DNA of 7,790 nt, from positions 1 to 7,790 of the forward strand of contig JACZWF010000069.1 in the NCBI GenBank assembly GCA_022572285.1, given 5' to 3'. Below, piece by piece: positions 1 to 6,566 of the stretch (its first letter is position 1; each line of letters begins with the position of its first letter). The position numbers and the translations under genes are program-made. A model generated the notes under the pieces. The model searched no databases. It was not told the origin of the DNA and saw nothing but the letters and a program-made list of their open reading frames with translations. The stretch is from Nitrososphaerota archaeon. GTDB lineage: Archaea; Thermoproteota; Nitrososphaeria; Nitrososphaerales; UBA57.

Positions 1-880
1 AGATGTGCGCGTAAGCCGTCTCCAGGAACCCTTTTCCCTCCCTTCGATCCCGAACATCAACACCCATCTTCCGTAGGATTCCAATAATGGCCGCATCGGC
101 CTGAGGGAGCTCAAGGCCCGACATTTCGATCTCAACTTCACCTCCTGTTACGGCTGCTGCGGTAAGCATGAATGAAGCCGAGCTGAAGTCCGACGGAACG
201 ATGAAATCTATGCCAGAGTAATCCCCTGCTTGAACCAGATAGACGTCATCAGCTTGAGCGACAGCTCCGCCAAACCGGGTAACCATCTGAACTGTGGCGT
301 CCACGTATGGTCTGGAGACTAGATTGCCTTTTACCCGAATAGTGGAGTCCTTCCTAGCTAGGGGGCAGGACAGAACCAAGGATGAGATAAATTGTGAGGA
401 AACATCTCCTCTAATCTCCACATCTCCCCCTTCCATTCCACCTCCTTTGACAATGATCGGTGGGGTTCCATCCATTCGAGTCGACCAGCAGTCCACTCCG
501 AGTTGATTGAGTGCCACAAGGAGAGGGCCCATCGGTCTTTCCCTTACGCTACCATCCCCAGTAAGAATAGTGAAACCTCCAACCGTCAGTGAGGCTATTG
601 ACATCATAATCCTAATAGTTGTCCCCGAATTCTCTACATTAAGAATGTTACCTGGTGCATTAAGAGGTCCAGCTCTCGAAACTCTGAATGTCAAGCCGTT
701 TTCTTCAACCGATCCACCAAATCCCCTACATGCATCTATAGTAGCTAGAGTGTCCCTGCTTAGGAGCGGGGTCCTAATGGTGCTAGGTGATTTGGCTAAT
801 AGAGCTAACGCAAATGCCCTATGAGTATAGCTCTTGCTAGGTGGGGCAGTCATCCTCCCCTTTATGACTGATGGTCTCAC
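1..880 (-). CDS. aroA: 3-phosphoshikimate 1-carboxyvinyltransferase (EPSP synthase), N-terminal two thirds, cut by window edge
   Basis: Transfers the enolpyruvyl group of phosphoenolpyruvate to shikimate 3-phosphate, the sixth step of the shikimate pathway, in the cytoplasm. The frame is open from 880 to the window edge (293 codons; the family is about 420-430 residues). Family signatures seen in order are PPSKSYTHR (13-21, substrate Lys16 and Arg21), NSGTTIR (84-90, the PEP loop), RERPMG (113-118), SSQ (161-163), SRPY (189-192), and PSDFSSA (229-235), whose Asp231 matches the catalytic aspartate. The residue after Arg90 is Ile, where the E. coli enzyme has a proline. The GTG at 880 is chosen because it leaves the usual roughly ten-residue N-terminal strand before PPSKS; an in-frame ATG at 853 would remove that strand. 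The gene starts 15 bases after the shikimate kinase stop, in the same frame. The identification is very secure; the exact start is less so. Confidence 0.95.
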   Translation of the reverse strand, partial: MRPSVIKGRMTAPPSKSYTHRAFALALLAKSPSTIRTPLLSRDTLATIDACRGFGGSVEENGLTFRVSRAGPLNAPGNILNVENSGTTIRIMMSIASLTVGGFTILTGDGSVRERPMGPLLVALNQLGVDCWSTRMDGTPPIIVKGGGMEGGDVEIRGDVSSQFISSLVLSCPLARKDSTIRVKGNLVSRPYVDATVQMVTRFGGAVAQADDVYLVQAGDYSGIDFIVPSDFSSASFMLTAAAVTGGEVEIEMSGLELPQADAAIIGILRKMGVDVRDRREGKGFLETAYAHI

Positions 881-895
881 TGATACGGTTCCCAG

Positions 896-1762
896 TCAAA
901 TACACCTCGCACTATCGTTGTTTACCTTAGTGACTATCACATCGCCCACCAGGGAGGACCATGAGTCAGCGATCTCCTTTGTATTCTCTGGGAATGCAAC
1001 CGCCGCAATGGCTGGACCCGTGCCAGAAAGCCCACATCCCAACGCTCCATGAGTCATTGCCTCGACAACCGGTTTTGTAGAAATCGATAGAACTGACGAA
1101 TGTATAAGGCCGTTCAAAGTCATAGCTCTCCAATACTCCCCCTTTAGCGCAAGTTCAAGTGCGCTTTCTACCGAAGATCCAAATGGCCTTATTCTTTCCA
1201 CCTCAAAGTCTCTGGTGTACGTCGTATCTTCGGGCACGTAAATAATCACACTAAGATCCTCTTCAATCCGGGTCCTCTTGAGCAAGCTCATCTCGCGATT
1301 ATCGGTCGCAACAGCGCCTCCAAAGTAACATGCAGATGCGTCGTCATATGCACCAGTGATGGTAACCCCGGCTCTTTTTGCGGCCGTGACTCCCATCTCT
1401 ACTATCTCCTGGTCGCTAGCCTTCTTGTTCAGCGCGCATAATGTCCCTAGTACCACCGCATTAGCAGCGGCACTTGAACTCTTCAATCCCTTCCCAATGG
1501 GGATCTCGGACTGTATTGTGACCTTTGCTCCATAATTCGCTCTTTCATGGTACTTTTTCAGCACCTCTTCTGCCGCATTCGTAGCAAGTTTTGTATCATC
1601 AGTCGGGCTATCTGTCATAGCTCGAACTTCCCTGGTGCCCTCCAGAAGTTCAACTACTGCGATCGTCTCCAGGTCAATACCTAGAGCGGCACCTCTTCCG
1701 ATCGAGATAGCGTTCACGATTGATACTGCCCCGTGAACAAGTCCAGAACCGACCTCACTCAT
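896..1762 (-). CDS. aroK: Archaeal shikimate kinase, GHMP kinase superfamily
   Basis: Phosphorylates shikimate to shikimate 3-phosphate with ATP. The 288-residue protein belongs to the archaeal GHMP-type shikimate kinases, which are unrelated to the bacterial P-loop AroK. Visible landmarks are the N-terminal GAVSIVNAISIGRGAALGID segment (11-30), the ATP-binding loop IPIGKGLKSSSAAAN (87-101), GAYDDASACYFGG (137-149) with its paired aspartates, and the C-terminal glycine motif GLSGTGP (244-250). The length is normal for the family and I recall close similarity to the characterised Methanocaldococcus jannaschii enzyme. The ATG overlaps the shikimate dehydrogenase stop as ATGA (4 bases), and a purine-rich GAGAGGG lies just upstream, which supports this start and translational coupling. 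EPSP synthase, the next pathway step, follows directly. Homoserine kinase is another GHMP member, but the motifs and operon position favour shikimate kinase. Confidence 0.95.
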   Translation of the reverse strand: MSEVGSGLVHGAVSIVNAISIGRGAALGIDLETIAVVELLEGTREVRAMTDSPTDDTKLATNAAEEVLKKYHERANYGAKVTIQSEIPIGKGLKSSSAAANAVVLGTLCALNKKASDQEIVEMGVTAAKRAGVTITGAYDDASACYFGGAVATDNREMSLLKRTRIEEDLSVIIYVPEDTTYTRDFEVERIRPFGSSVESALELALKGEYWRAMTLNGLIHSSVLSISTKPVVEAMTHGALGCGLSGTGPAIAAVAFPENTKEIADSWSSLVGDVIVTKVNNDSARCI

Positions 1763-2625
1763 AGCCCTCTCATTTCCCCAAGAGCTGACAATGCGTCGAT
1801 CGACATTTGAGACAAATTAGGCTTGACCCCTGTCCAGATTTCAAAAGAGATCGCAGCTTGCTCGATGAGCATTTCATTCGCAGGGATTGTGGTTGCTCCC
1901 ATTTTCTTCAATTCGCTGAGGAAAGATGATCGCTCTCCATGGGAATATGTCATGTCGTATGCTATGATGTTATCGTGTGGATCAAGGCGATTGAATCTTA
2001 TTTTCGCACGTCGAAAATCTAGAGGTGACGCATTAATGATAAGGTTATAATCCACAATTCGATCAAGTTCTTCTTGGGAAAGAGGACTTGCCCTCGCACT
2101 AATCGAGTACCTATCTCTCAGCATATCTGCAACTTTCCTTCCTTTCTCAACCGTTCGGTTCAGTATAACAACTTCTCCGCAGCCACCTTCAGCCAGGGCG
2201 ATGGCAGCAGCTCTTGCACCCCCTCCAGCCCCTACCAGGACTGATCGTATACTACGAAATGATGATCCGATCCTCCGTCTCAATGGGCGAGCAAATCCTT
2301 CTACATCTGTATTAAACCCAAAAAGCCTCCCCTTTGAGTTTAGAACCGTGTTGCAAGCCCCCACTTTCACCGCAGTAGCATCTAGCTCGTCGATGAGTGG
2401 TACTATCTCTTCTTTGAGAGGCATAGTTATGTTTCCTCCCACAAAGTTGAGCTTCTTCAAGCCTCTAATCGAATCCCGCAGTCCTTCTTTGCCAACCTCG
2501 AAGGCCAAATAGATATAGTTGAGATTGAGTGCCTGGAAGGATTTGTTGTGTATGTATGGTGAAATCGATTGTTTTGTCGGATCTCCAAGAAGACAGCAGA
2601 GTCTTGTTGAGGAATTAGGTACCAA
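1759..2625 (-). CDS. aroE: Shikimate dehydrogenase (NADP+)
   Basis: Reduces 3-dehydroshikimate to shikimate, probably with NADPH. In this 288-residue protein the substrate domain has SISPYIHN (20-27, serines that bind shikimate), NITMPLK with the expected catalytic Lys71, and NTD with catalytic Asp107. The cofactor domain has the glycine loop GAGGGAR (132-138) and NRT (156-158), whose arginine usually marks NADP preference. Near the C-terminus, EMLIEQAA carries the conserved substrate-binding glutamine (Gln246). The start is forced: an in-frame TGA lies at 2631-2629, and the TTG at 2625 is the only credible start codon before the first motif. This overlaps the dehydratase gene by 11 bases. 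Some usual motifs are altered: NASPLDF where NATPxGM is common, and ANEML where a glycine usually precedes ML. The fold and catalytic residues are intact, so it is probably active. Confidence 0.94.
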   Translation of the reverse strand: MVPNSSTRLCCLLGDPTKQSISPYIHNKSFQALNLNYIYLAFEVGKEGLRDSIRGLKKLNFVGGNITMPLKEEIVPLIDELDATAVKVGACNTVLNSKGRLFGFNTDVEGFARPLRRRIGSSFRSIRSVLVGAGGGARAAAIALAEGGCGEVVILNRTVEKGRKVADMLRDRYSISARASPLSQEELDRIVDYNLIINASPLDFRRAKIRFNRLDPHDNIIAYDMTYSHGERSSFLSELKKMGATTIPANEMLIEQAAISFEIWTGVKPNLSQMSIDALSALGEMRGL

Positions 2626-3349
2626 GACTCATTATCCCATAAAGGTCCCTAAATTCATCCAGACTAAATTGTCCAGGAACGACAGGATTAGAACCGAAAA
2701 AGGTGTAAGCCAGAGGGGATCCGACCATAGGAGACAAGATCCTAGATATCATCCCTTTTTCGCCCATGCAGAATGCGATCAGAGATCCCTTGTGGGCAGC
2801 TTTGTATAGAGAAAGGATTGTCGCATTGTCCGTGACATTCCTGGCAGTGGTTACAATTTTTGCAATTCCTCCTAATTGCATAGCTTCTTCCACCTTACGC
2901 AAGAGAATAGGTCTTCCGGGGGTCCGTTTGAAATCATGCCAAGAAATTATGATGTTCTCAGACTTTGACTTGAATAGAGTCGAGTTCCGTTGTATTGTGC
3001 TCAGCTCTATATCGAGCATTGGACCATCCCACTCGGCGATTTCAGTAAGGATCCTCACCCGTTCCTTCTCTGAACCACCGAACCTCCCTCCCTCATCCCT
3101 CTTTCTACAAGTCAGGATAAGCCTATTCTCTAATCCTGTGAGGTATCGCCGGAGTAGAGGTACGTTTACACGATCTAAATAGTCTAGCCGAATTTCCACC
3201 ATGTCTGCGCCGTAGTCGATCGCTTCTTGTGCCTTTCTCGTGATTAGGGCAAGACTACCCCTTACTGCAATTGAGACGCAGATTCTCGGTTGCTTTTTGG
3301 AACTAGCAAGTCCAGGTTCATCAGACTCACTTTTCAACCACAAATTCAT
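2615..3349 (-). CDS. aroD: 3-dehydroquinate dehydratase, type I
   Basis: Dehydrates 3-dehydroquinate to 3-dehydroshikimate through a Schiff-base lysine. With the ATG at 3349 the protein is 244 residues, normal for a type I (aldolase-class barrel) enzyme. Seen in order are VEIRLDYLD (51-59), TCRKRDEGG (80-88), WHDFKRTPG (137-145, with the general-base His138), GIAKIV (161-166, with Schiff-base Lys164), SRILSPMVGS (202-211), and PGQF (225-228). All expected active-site residues are present. The start is uncertain: in-frame TTG codons lie at 3364, 3343 and 3337. No start codon occurs between the synthase stop and the ICVSI strand, so every option overlaps the upstream gene (23 bases with the ATG, 38 with TTG 3364). 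The resulting hydrophilic leader of about 20 residues before the first strand is not a recognisable domain. Confidence 0.93.
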   Translation of the reverse strand: MNLWLKSESDEPGLASSKKQPRICVSIAVRGSLALITRKAQEAIDYGADMVEIRLDYLDRVNVPLLRRYLTGLENRLILTCRKRDEGGRFGGSEKERVRILTEIAEWDGPMLDIELSTIQRNSTLFKSKSENIIISWHDFKRTPGRPILLRKVEEAMQLGGIAKIVTTARNVTDNATILSLYKAAHKGSLIAFCMGEKGMISRILSPMVGSPLAYTFFGSNPVVPGQFSLDEFRDLYGIMSLGT

Positions 3350-4403
3350 CCACTTCCATACCAAAGTGTCTGCCGAGGATCTTCTCAGTCCTTATGGCGA
3401 CCCTATCACCCTTCTTGATTGATGTGGCTGGAATCGCAGCTTCCCCCTCTCCAACAAATGCGATTGTTTCTGCGTTTTGAACGAGAATTCCACCAATCCT
3501 TCCATCTATCTTTGCCTTCACCAGCAACAAAGGTCTCCTCTCTATCTTCACCCTACCCACCACCGCGGTCCTAATACTTCCGGACCTGCTGACTACGAGT
3601 ACATCATCACCACTCTCTAATTCTGAAAGGTATTTCGTTCGGCCATTTGGTATCATCGTGTAGCATTGTATGGCTCCTGCGTTGACACGGAAAGGTCTGG
3701 GAGATGTAAACTTGGATCCGACCGCTTCATTGTGAAGAAGAAAGAGAAATGCTGCTTGATTGCCAACTAGTAAGCCCTCGCCGTCCTGTAAGAGAGAAGC
3801 AGTATCGACACAAGCTCTCTCACCAATCCCTACCTCCCTTACCTCGATGACCTCACCGATTGATAGGTCTAGGCTGGTGAGTGAAGATAGTTCGTTCTTT
3901 ACCTTTCTCACTTCTTCTATATTATCAGTCTTAAGCAGAACTCCGTCGACTCCGAGCTCCAGTACTGAAAAAAGCATTTTCACTTCTCCAAGTTCGGCTG
4001 CAGTTGTGTAGACTTTTGTTTTCGCTCCGTGGAGTTCAGCTATGATATTCTCCAACGGAATTATCTTCCAGTCGCTTGTCTCAACGAATACTGCCTCCAC
4101 GCCCAACTTCGAGGCCTCTTTTACTTTGGAGATGTCGGTCGAGTCATCGATCTTCAACGTGATCGCTCTCCTCTTTCCCTCACTGATCTCTTTAAGATCT
4201 TCTATCCGCTGGACAAGCACAACATCGGCTTCTTCGGATGATGAATATACCGTCATTCCATCCAGGACACCATCGAACATCGACTTGTCTAGGACGATGT
4301 CGGTCACTCCCTCTTTCAGCAACATCTCTGCAAAGCTCTTCAATCTGTCTCGAGGCATCTCAGGACGGATTATGATCTTCCTATCCTTTGTCTCGACCAT
4401 CAT
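3327..4403 (-). CDS. aroB': 3-dehydroquinate synthase II (archaeal type)
   Basis: Converts 2-amino-3,7-dideoxy-D-threo-hept-6-ulosonate to 3-dehydroquinate by NAD+-dependent oxidative deamination and cyclisation, the second step of the archaeal route that replaces bacterial AroB. The 358-residue protein closely resembles M. jannaschii MJ1249 as I recall it. Conserved blocks are WKIIPLENIIA (112-122), ERACVDT (195-201), GEGLLVGN (208-215), RPFRVNAGA (236-244), TKYLSEL (256-262), GRVKIERRPL (283-292), QNAETI (309-314) and GRHFGM (344-349). Its start overlaps the end of the ADH synthase gene by 23 bases. Two consecutive ATG codons (4403 and 4400) follow an AAGGTGG ribosome site; the second has the more usual spacing, so the true protein may lack one methionine. 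It sits directly after the enzyme that makes its substrate, which supports the call. Confidence 0.96.
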   Translation of the reverse strand: MMVETKDRKIIIRPEMPRDRLKSFAEMLLKEGVTDIVLDKSMFDGVLDGMTVYSSSEEADVVLVQRIEDLKEISEGKRRAITLKIDDSTDISKVKEASKLGVEAVFVETSDWKIIPLENIIAELHGAKTKVYTTAAELGEVKMLFSVLELGVDGVLLKTDNIEEVRKVKNELSSLTSLDLSIGEVIEVREVGIGERACVDTASLLQDGEGLLVGNQAAFLFLLHNEAVGSKFTSPRPFRVNAGAIQCYTMIPNGRTKYLSELESGDDVLVVSRSGSIRTAVVGRVKIERRPLLLVKAKIDGRIGGILVQNAETIAFVGEGEAAIPATSIKKGDRVAIRTEKILGRHFGMEVDEFVVEK

Positions 4404-5187
4404 CTACCACCTTAAGGGCTTCCTCAACCGACGCGCCGTTCAAGACGATTGAAGAAAGTGCTCGCGTCATACGCTCTGGAGAGACGTGCTGGAAAACCGT
4501 TCTCCCAAATGTCACTCCCTTTGCCCCTGCACTTATAGCATCATAAACAATTTGTAGTGCGTCTCTGTCGTTTTCGATCTTAGGCCCGCCCGCTATGGCT
4601 ATGGGAACTGGACAGCTTTCAACCACTTTTGCGAAAGATTCGGTACTTCCTGTGTAAACTGTCTTTACTATATCAGCCCCTAATTCCGCCCCTATTCTTG
4701 CAACGTGGGAAACAATTTTTGCGTCATAGGAATCGTATATGCTCTCACCCCGTGGATACATCATTGCAATTAGAGGCATCCCCCATTCGTCGCAGCTATC
4801 AGCAACCCTTCCCAACTGCTCTATCATCTCATGTTCATCCTTCGATCCGATATTGACATGAATCGAAATAGCATCGGCCCCCATACGTATTGCACTCTCA
4901 ACACTCCCTACCTGCACTTTTCTATCGGGAAAATTACTCATTTCCGTACTGCCTGACAAATGAACGATTTTCCCTATTTTGATTGACTTTTTCATTGACT
5001 TGAATACCCCCTTCTGCGCTAACACCGCTGTCGCACCCCCCCGTTCAATACTGAGTATCGTCTCTTCTATGGATTCCAACCCCTTAATCGGGCCAGAGCT
5101 TAGCCCGTGATCAAGGGGTACACATACCATCATACCATTAGTTGCTATCCTGTCGAGTCGAGCCGATTTGCCAGTTACCATTCTCAC
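4381..5187 (-). CDS. aroA': 2-amino-3,7-dideoxy-D-threo-hept-6-ulosonate (ADH) synthase
   Basis: Catalyses the transaldolase-like first step of the archaeal aromatic pathway, joining an aspartate-semialdehyde unit to 6-deoxy-5-ketofructose 1-phosphate chemistry. The 268-residue protein is of the DeoC/FbaB aldolase family and matches M. jannaschii MJ0400. It has PLDHGLSSGP (24-33), YPRG (144-147), KTVYTG (175-180), IAGGPK (198-203) and GRTVFQ (228-233). Asp26, Tyr144 and Lys175 line up with the catalytic Asp33, Tyr153 and Schiff-base Lys184 of MJ0400. A class I fructose-bisphosphate aldolase is the main alternative, but the dehydroquinate synthase II gene next door makes ADH synthase far more likely. 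The gene begins 9 bases after the aspartate kinase stop. GTG 5187 gives MRMVTGK and an ATG two codons later (5181) is an equally possible start. No strong ribosome site is visible, which suggests coupling to the upstream gene. Confidence 0.94.
   Translation of the reverse strand: MRMVTGKSARLDRIATNGMMVCVPLDHGLSSGPIKGLESIEETILSIERGGATAVLAQKGVFKSMKKSIKIGKIVHLSGSTEMSNFPDRKVQVGSVESAIRMGADAISIHVNIGSKDEHEMIEQLGRVADSCDEWGMPLIAMMYPRGESIYDSYDAKIVSHVARIGAELGADIVKTVYTGSTESFAKVVESCPVPIAIAGGPKIENDRDALQIVYDAISAGAKGVTFGRTVFQHVSPERMTRALSSIVLNGASVEEALKVVDDGRDKG
4407..4413 (-). promoter_or_regulatory. Ribosome binding site of dehydroquinate synthase II
   Basis: AAGGTGG lies inside the last codons of the ADH synthase gene, three bases before ATG 4403 and six before ATG 4400. 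It supports a start at this ATG pair and leans towards the second one. Confidence 0.5.
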
Positions 5188-5196
5188 ACACTCATT

Positions 5197-6420
5197 CTAG
5201 AATTCGGGATTGAACATTGTTAGAGCCTTTCTCAGCAAATCCAAGGCCTTTTGCGAATCGTTCGTGTTGATGAACAAGCGAATTGATGAACCGATCGTTG
5301 TCATACCGTATATGTTTATTCCCGCGTGGGCGAGTGGCTGAGCGACTCTCTGTATCATTCCTGGGATAGTCTCCATCGCATTTCCTCCAACACTCAACAT
5401 ACTCAGGCCTTCAAACGAGCTTACCGCCTTGGCCATTTTTCCCCCTACAACCGTGGAATGAATCTCATCGGCCATATTCATACCTCCTTCTATGTAGAAA
5501 GTTGCCGTTTTGGGATCGATGCTCATTGATATCACTCTTCCCTCATTCTCCTTTACCGTCTGTATTACATGCGTGAGAATTTCGGTGTCTGTCATTTTAG
5601 GTCCTATTAGGGTGATCTTAGAGATATTCTCGCTCATCATCACTATCTTGATATCCGGGGTACCCCCATCGATCACAGTCCCCGAAAACGGATTGTTATT
5701 CAAACTGGAAACTCGTATCCTCATATGGCCAGGCTTGTATTTCAGCGACTTGGAATGAAGAAATTTCGCACCGCCCGAAGCTAATGCAAAGGCTTCCTCG
5801 GAATCCAGCTCGTCAATCGGTACGGTCCCATTCACCTTTGATGGGTCGCTCGATAGGACAGATGAGACATCTTTCACAAGAATTACCTCCTTTGCGTTCA
5901 GATAGTTTCCTAGGACTACAGCCGTAGTATCGCTTCCTCCTCTTCCCATGGTAGTTATTGAACCGGACATTGATCTACCTATGAACCCGCAGACCACAGG
6001 GATTTGGGATAGATCAAGCATAGGCCGGAGCCCTTTTTCAACCCGATCCCGAGTAGGAATATCGAGAGGACTTGCATCCCCATGATTTTCGTTGGTAATA
6101 ATAGGCCAACAATCGGAATCAGTATCTATCGGTATGGCGTTCAACGCTTCAGCTAAGAGAGCGTTGGTGAAAATTCTTGCGCTGGTCTTTTCTCCCATGG
6201 CCAGGATCTCATCCATGAGGTCGAGTGGTACCTCAGGGTTCAATTTCTTTGAGAGATTGAGAAGATTATCTGTCATCCCTTTGAGAGCAGAAACAACTAC
6301 TACAATTCTGAAACCCCTATCTACCGCATCCTTGACCATCTTGGACGCCTTTCTTATCGTAGCGTCATCATCCAAAACCGATCCGCCAAATTTCAGGATT
6401 AATATCTCATGCACTTTCAT
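5197..6420 (-). CDS. lysC: Aspartate kinase with two C-terminal ACT domains
   Basis: Phosphorylates L-aspartate to 4-phospho-L-aspartate, the first step to aspartate semialdehyde. The 407-residue protein has an amino-acid kinase domain with LKFGGSV (9-15), GEKTSA (76-81), GFIG (145-148), GRGGSDTTA (159-167) and LVKDV (191-195). Two ACT domains follow at about 267-335 and 341-403, the second starting near MLSVGGNAM. ACT domains normally bind an amino-acid effector, so feedback control is expected; the effector cannot be read from sequence. The length resembles the compact bacterial LysC form and is shorter than the roughly 470-residue M. jannaschii enzyme. The ATG at 6420 follows an AAGGAG ribosome site; a GTG at 6414 is a weaker alternative. 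This is the first gene of the operon and likely supplies aspartate semialdehyde to the next enzyme. There is no fused homoserine dehydrogenase. Confidence 0.95.
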   Translation of the reverse strand: MKVHEILILKFGGSVLDDDATIRKASKMVKDAVDRGFRIVVVVSALKGMTDNLLNLSKKLNPEVPLDLMDEILAMGEKTSARIFTNALLAEALNAIPIDTDSDCWPIITNENHGDASPLDIPTRDRVEKGLRPMLDLSQIPVVCGFIGRSMSGSITTMGRGGSDTTAVVLGNYLNAKEVILVKDVSSVLSSDPSKVNGTVPIDELDSEEAFALASGGAKFLHSKSLKYKPGHMRIRVSSLNNNPFSGTVIDGGTPDIKIVMMSENISKITLIGPKMTDTEILTHVIQTVKENEGRVISMSIDPKTATFYIEGGMNMADEIHSTVVGGKMAKAVSSFEGLSMLSVGGNAMETIPGMIQRVAQPLAHAGINIYGMTTIGSSIRLFINTNDSQKALDLLRKALTMFNPEF

Positions 6421-6422
6421 AT

Positions 6423-6428
6423 CTCCTT
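6423..6428 (-). promoter_or_regulatory. Ribosome binding site of aspartate kinase
   Basis: AAGGAG lies two bases before the ATG at 6420. It is the strongest Shine-Dalgarno match I saw in the window, as expected for the first gene of an operon. The short spacing would suit the GTG at 6414 slightly better, but the ATG is the more likely start. Confidence 0.6.
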
Positions 6429-6436
6429 GAAAGATA

Positions 6437-6474
6437 CTGAATCATTGGGTATTATTATTAACATCTTCATTCAG
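6437..6474. repeat. Inverted repeat flanking the putative operon TATA element
   Basis: CTGAATCA at 6437-6444 and TCATTCAG at 6467-6474 are inverted with seven of eight bases matching, separated by 22 bases that contain the AT-rich promoter candidate. The match extends weakly outwards (ATA beside ATAT). It could be a repressor operator pair or chance; no binding protein can be named from the sequence. Confidence 0.3.
6450..6461 (-). promoter_or_regulatory. Putative TATA element of the aspartate kinase/aromatic operon
   Basis: On the minus strand, 6461-6450 read TTAATAATAATA, the most AT-rich block upstream of the operon, with a purine-rich stretch just upstream (GAATGAAGAT). A transcript starting about 25 bases downstream, near 6430-6433, would carry a very short leader that still contains the AAGGAG ribosome site. 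A second, weaker AT-rich candidate (TTAATTTCAAAT, minus strand, about 6510-6499) would give a leader of about 60 bases. I cannot choose firmly between them. Confidence 0.35.
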
Positions 6475-6550
6475 ATATTCTGCTTACCTGGGGTGGCCAT
6501 TTGAAATTAACGACAAATAGCGGTTTGAGCTTGGGGGTAGTCGCGGTGGG

Positions 6551-6560
6551 ATTCCGGAAT
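6551..6560. repeat. Ten-base perfect palindrome at the cysS promoter
   Basis: ATTCCGGAAT is a perfect palindrome that overlaps the presumed BRE and the first bases of the TATA-like element of cysS. Outside it, CGCGG at 6542-6546 and CCGCG at 6572-6576 are also inverted around the promoter. A bound dimer here would block transcription-factor access. Short palindromes arise by chance, so the regulatory reading is tentative. Confidence 0.3.
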
Positions 6561-6566
6561 ATTTAA
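6553..6566 (+). promoter_or_regulatory. Putative archaeal BRE/TATA promoter of cysS
   Basis: The AT-rich octamer ATATTTAA at 6559-6566 sits in otherwise GC-rich sequence and is preceded by the purine-containing CCGGA, which resembles a TFB recognition element. A start site about 25 bases downstream would fall near 6588-6592, giving a leader of roughly 32-36 bases before the cysS ATG. Spacing and composition fit an archaeal promoter; no start site has been mapped. Confidence 0.55.

Noticed and set aside
1..880. Possible frameshift or pseudogene in EPSP synthase
   Set aside because: A single minus-strand frame stays open from 880 to the window edge with all motifs in order. The gene is merely cut by the window.
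294..1052. Three consecutive plus-strand open frames (294-506, 507-824, 834-1052)
   Set aside because: They oppose EPSP synthase and the end of shikimate kinase. The minus-strand reading shows all expected family motifs, so these are shadows.
2766..3182. 138-codon plus-strand open frame opposite the dehydratase gene
   Set aside because: It is antisense to a gene with fully conserved active-site motifs, has low-complexity serine/arginine-rich composition typical of shadow frames, and resembles no family I know.
4042..4452. 136-codon plus-strand open frame crossing the ADH synthase/DHQ synthase junction
   Set aside because: It lies opposite two well-supported genes, is serine-rich, and has no domain or plausible promoter.
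6092..6430. 112-codon plus-strand open frame opposite the start of aspartate kinase
   Set aside because: It is the complement of the kinase N-terminal domain and has no recognisable motif.
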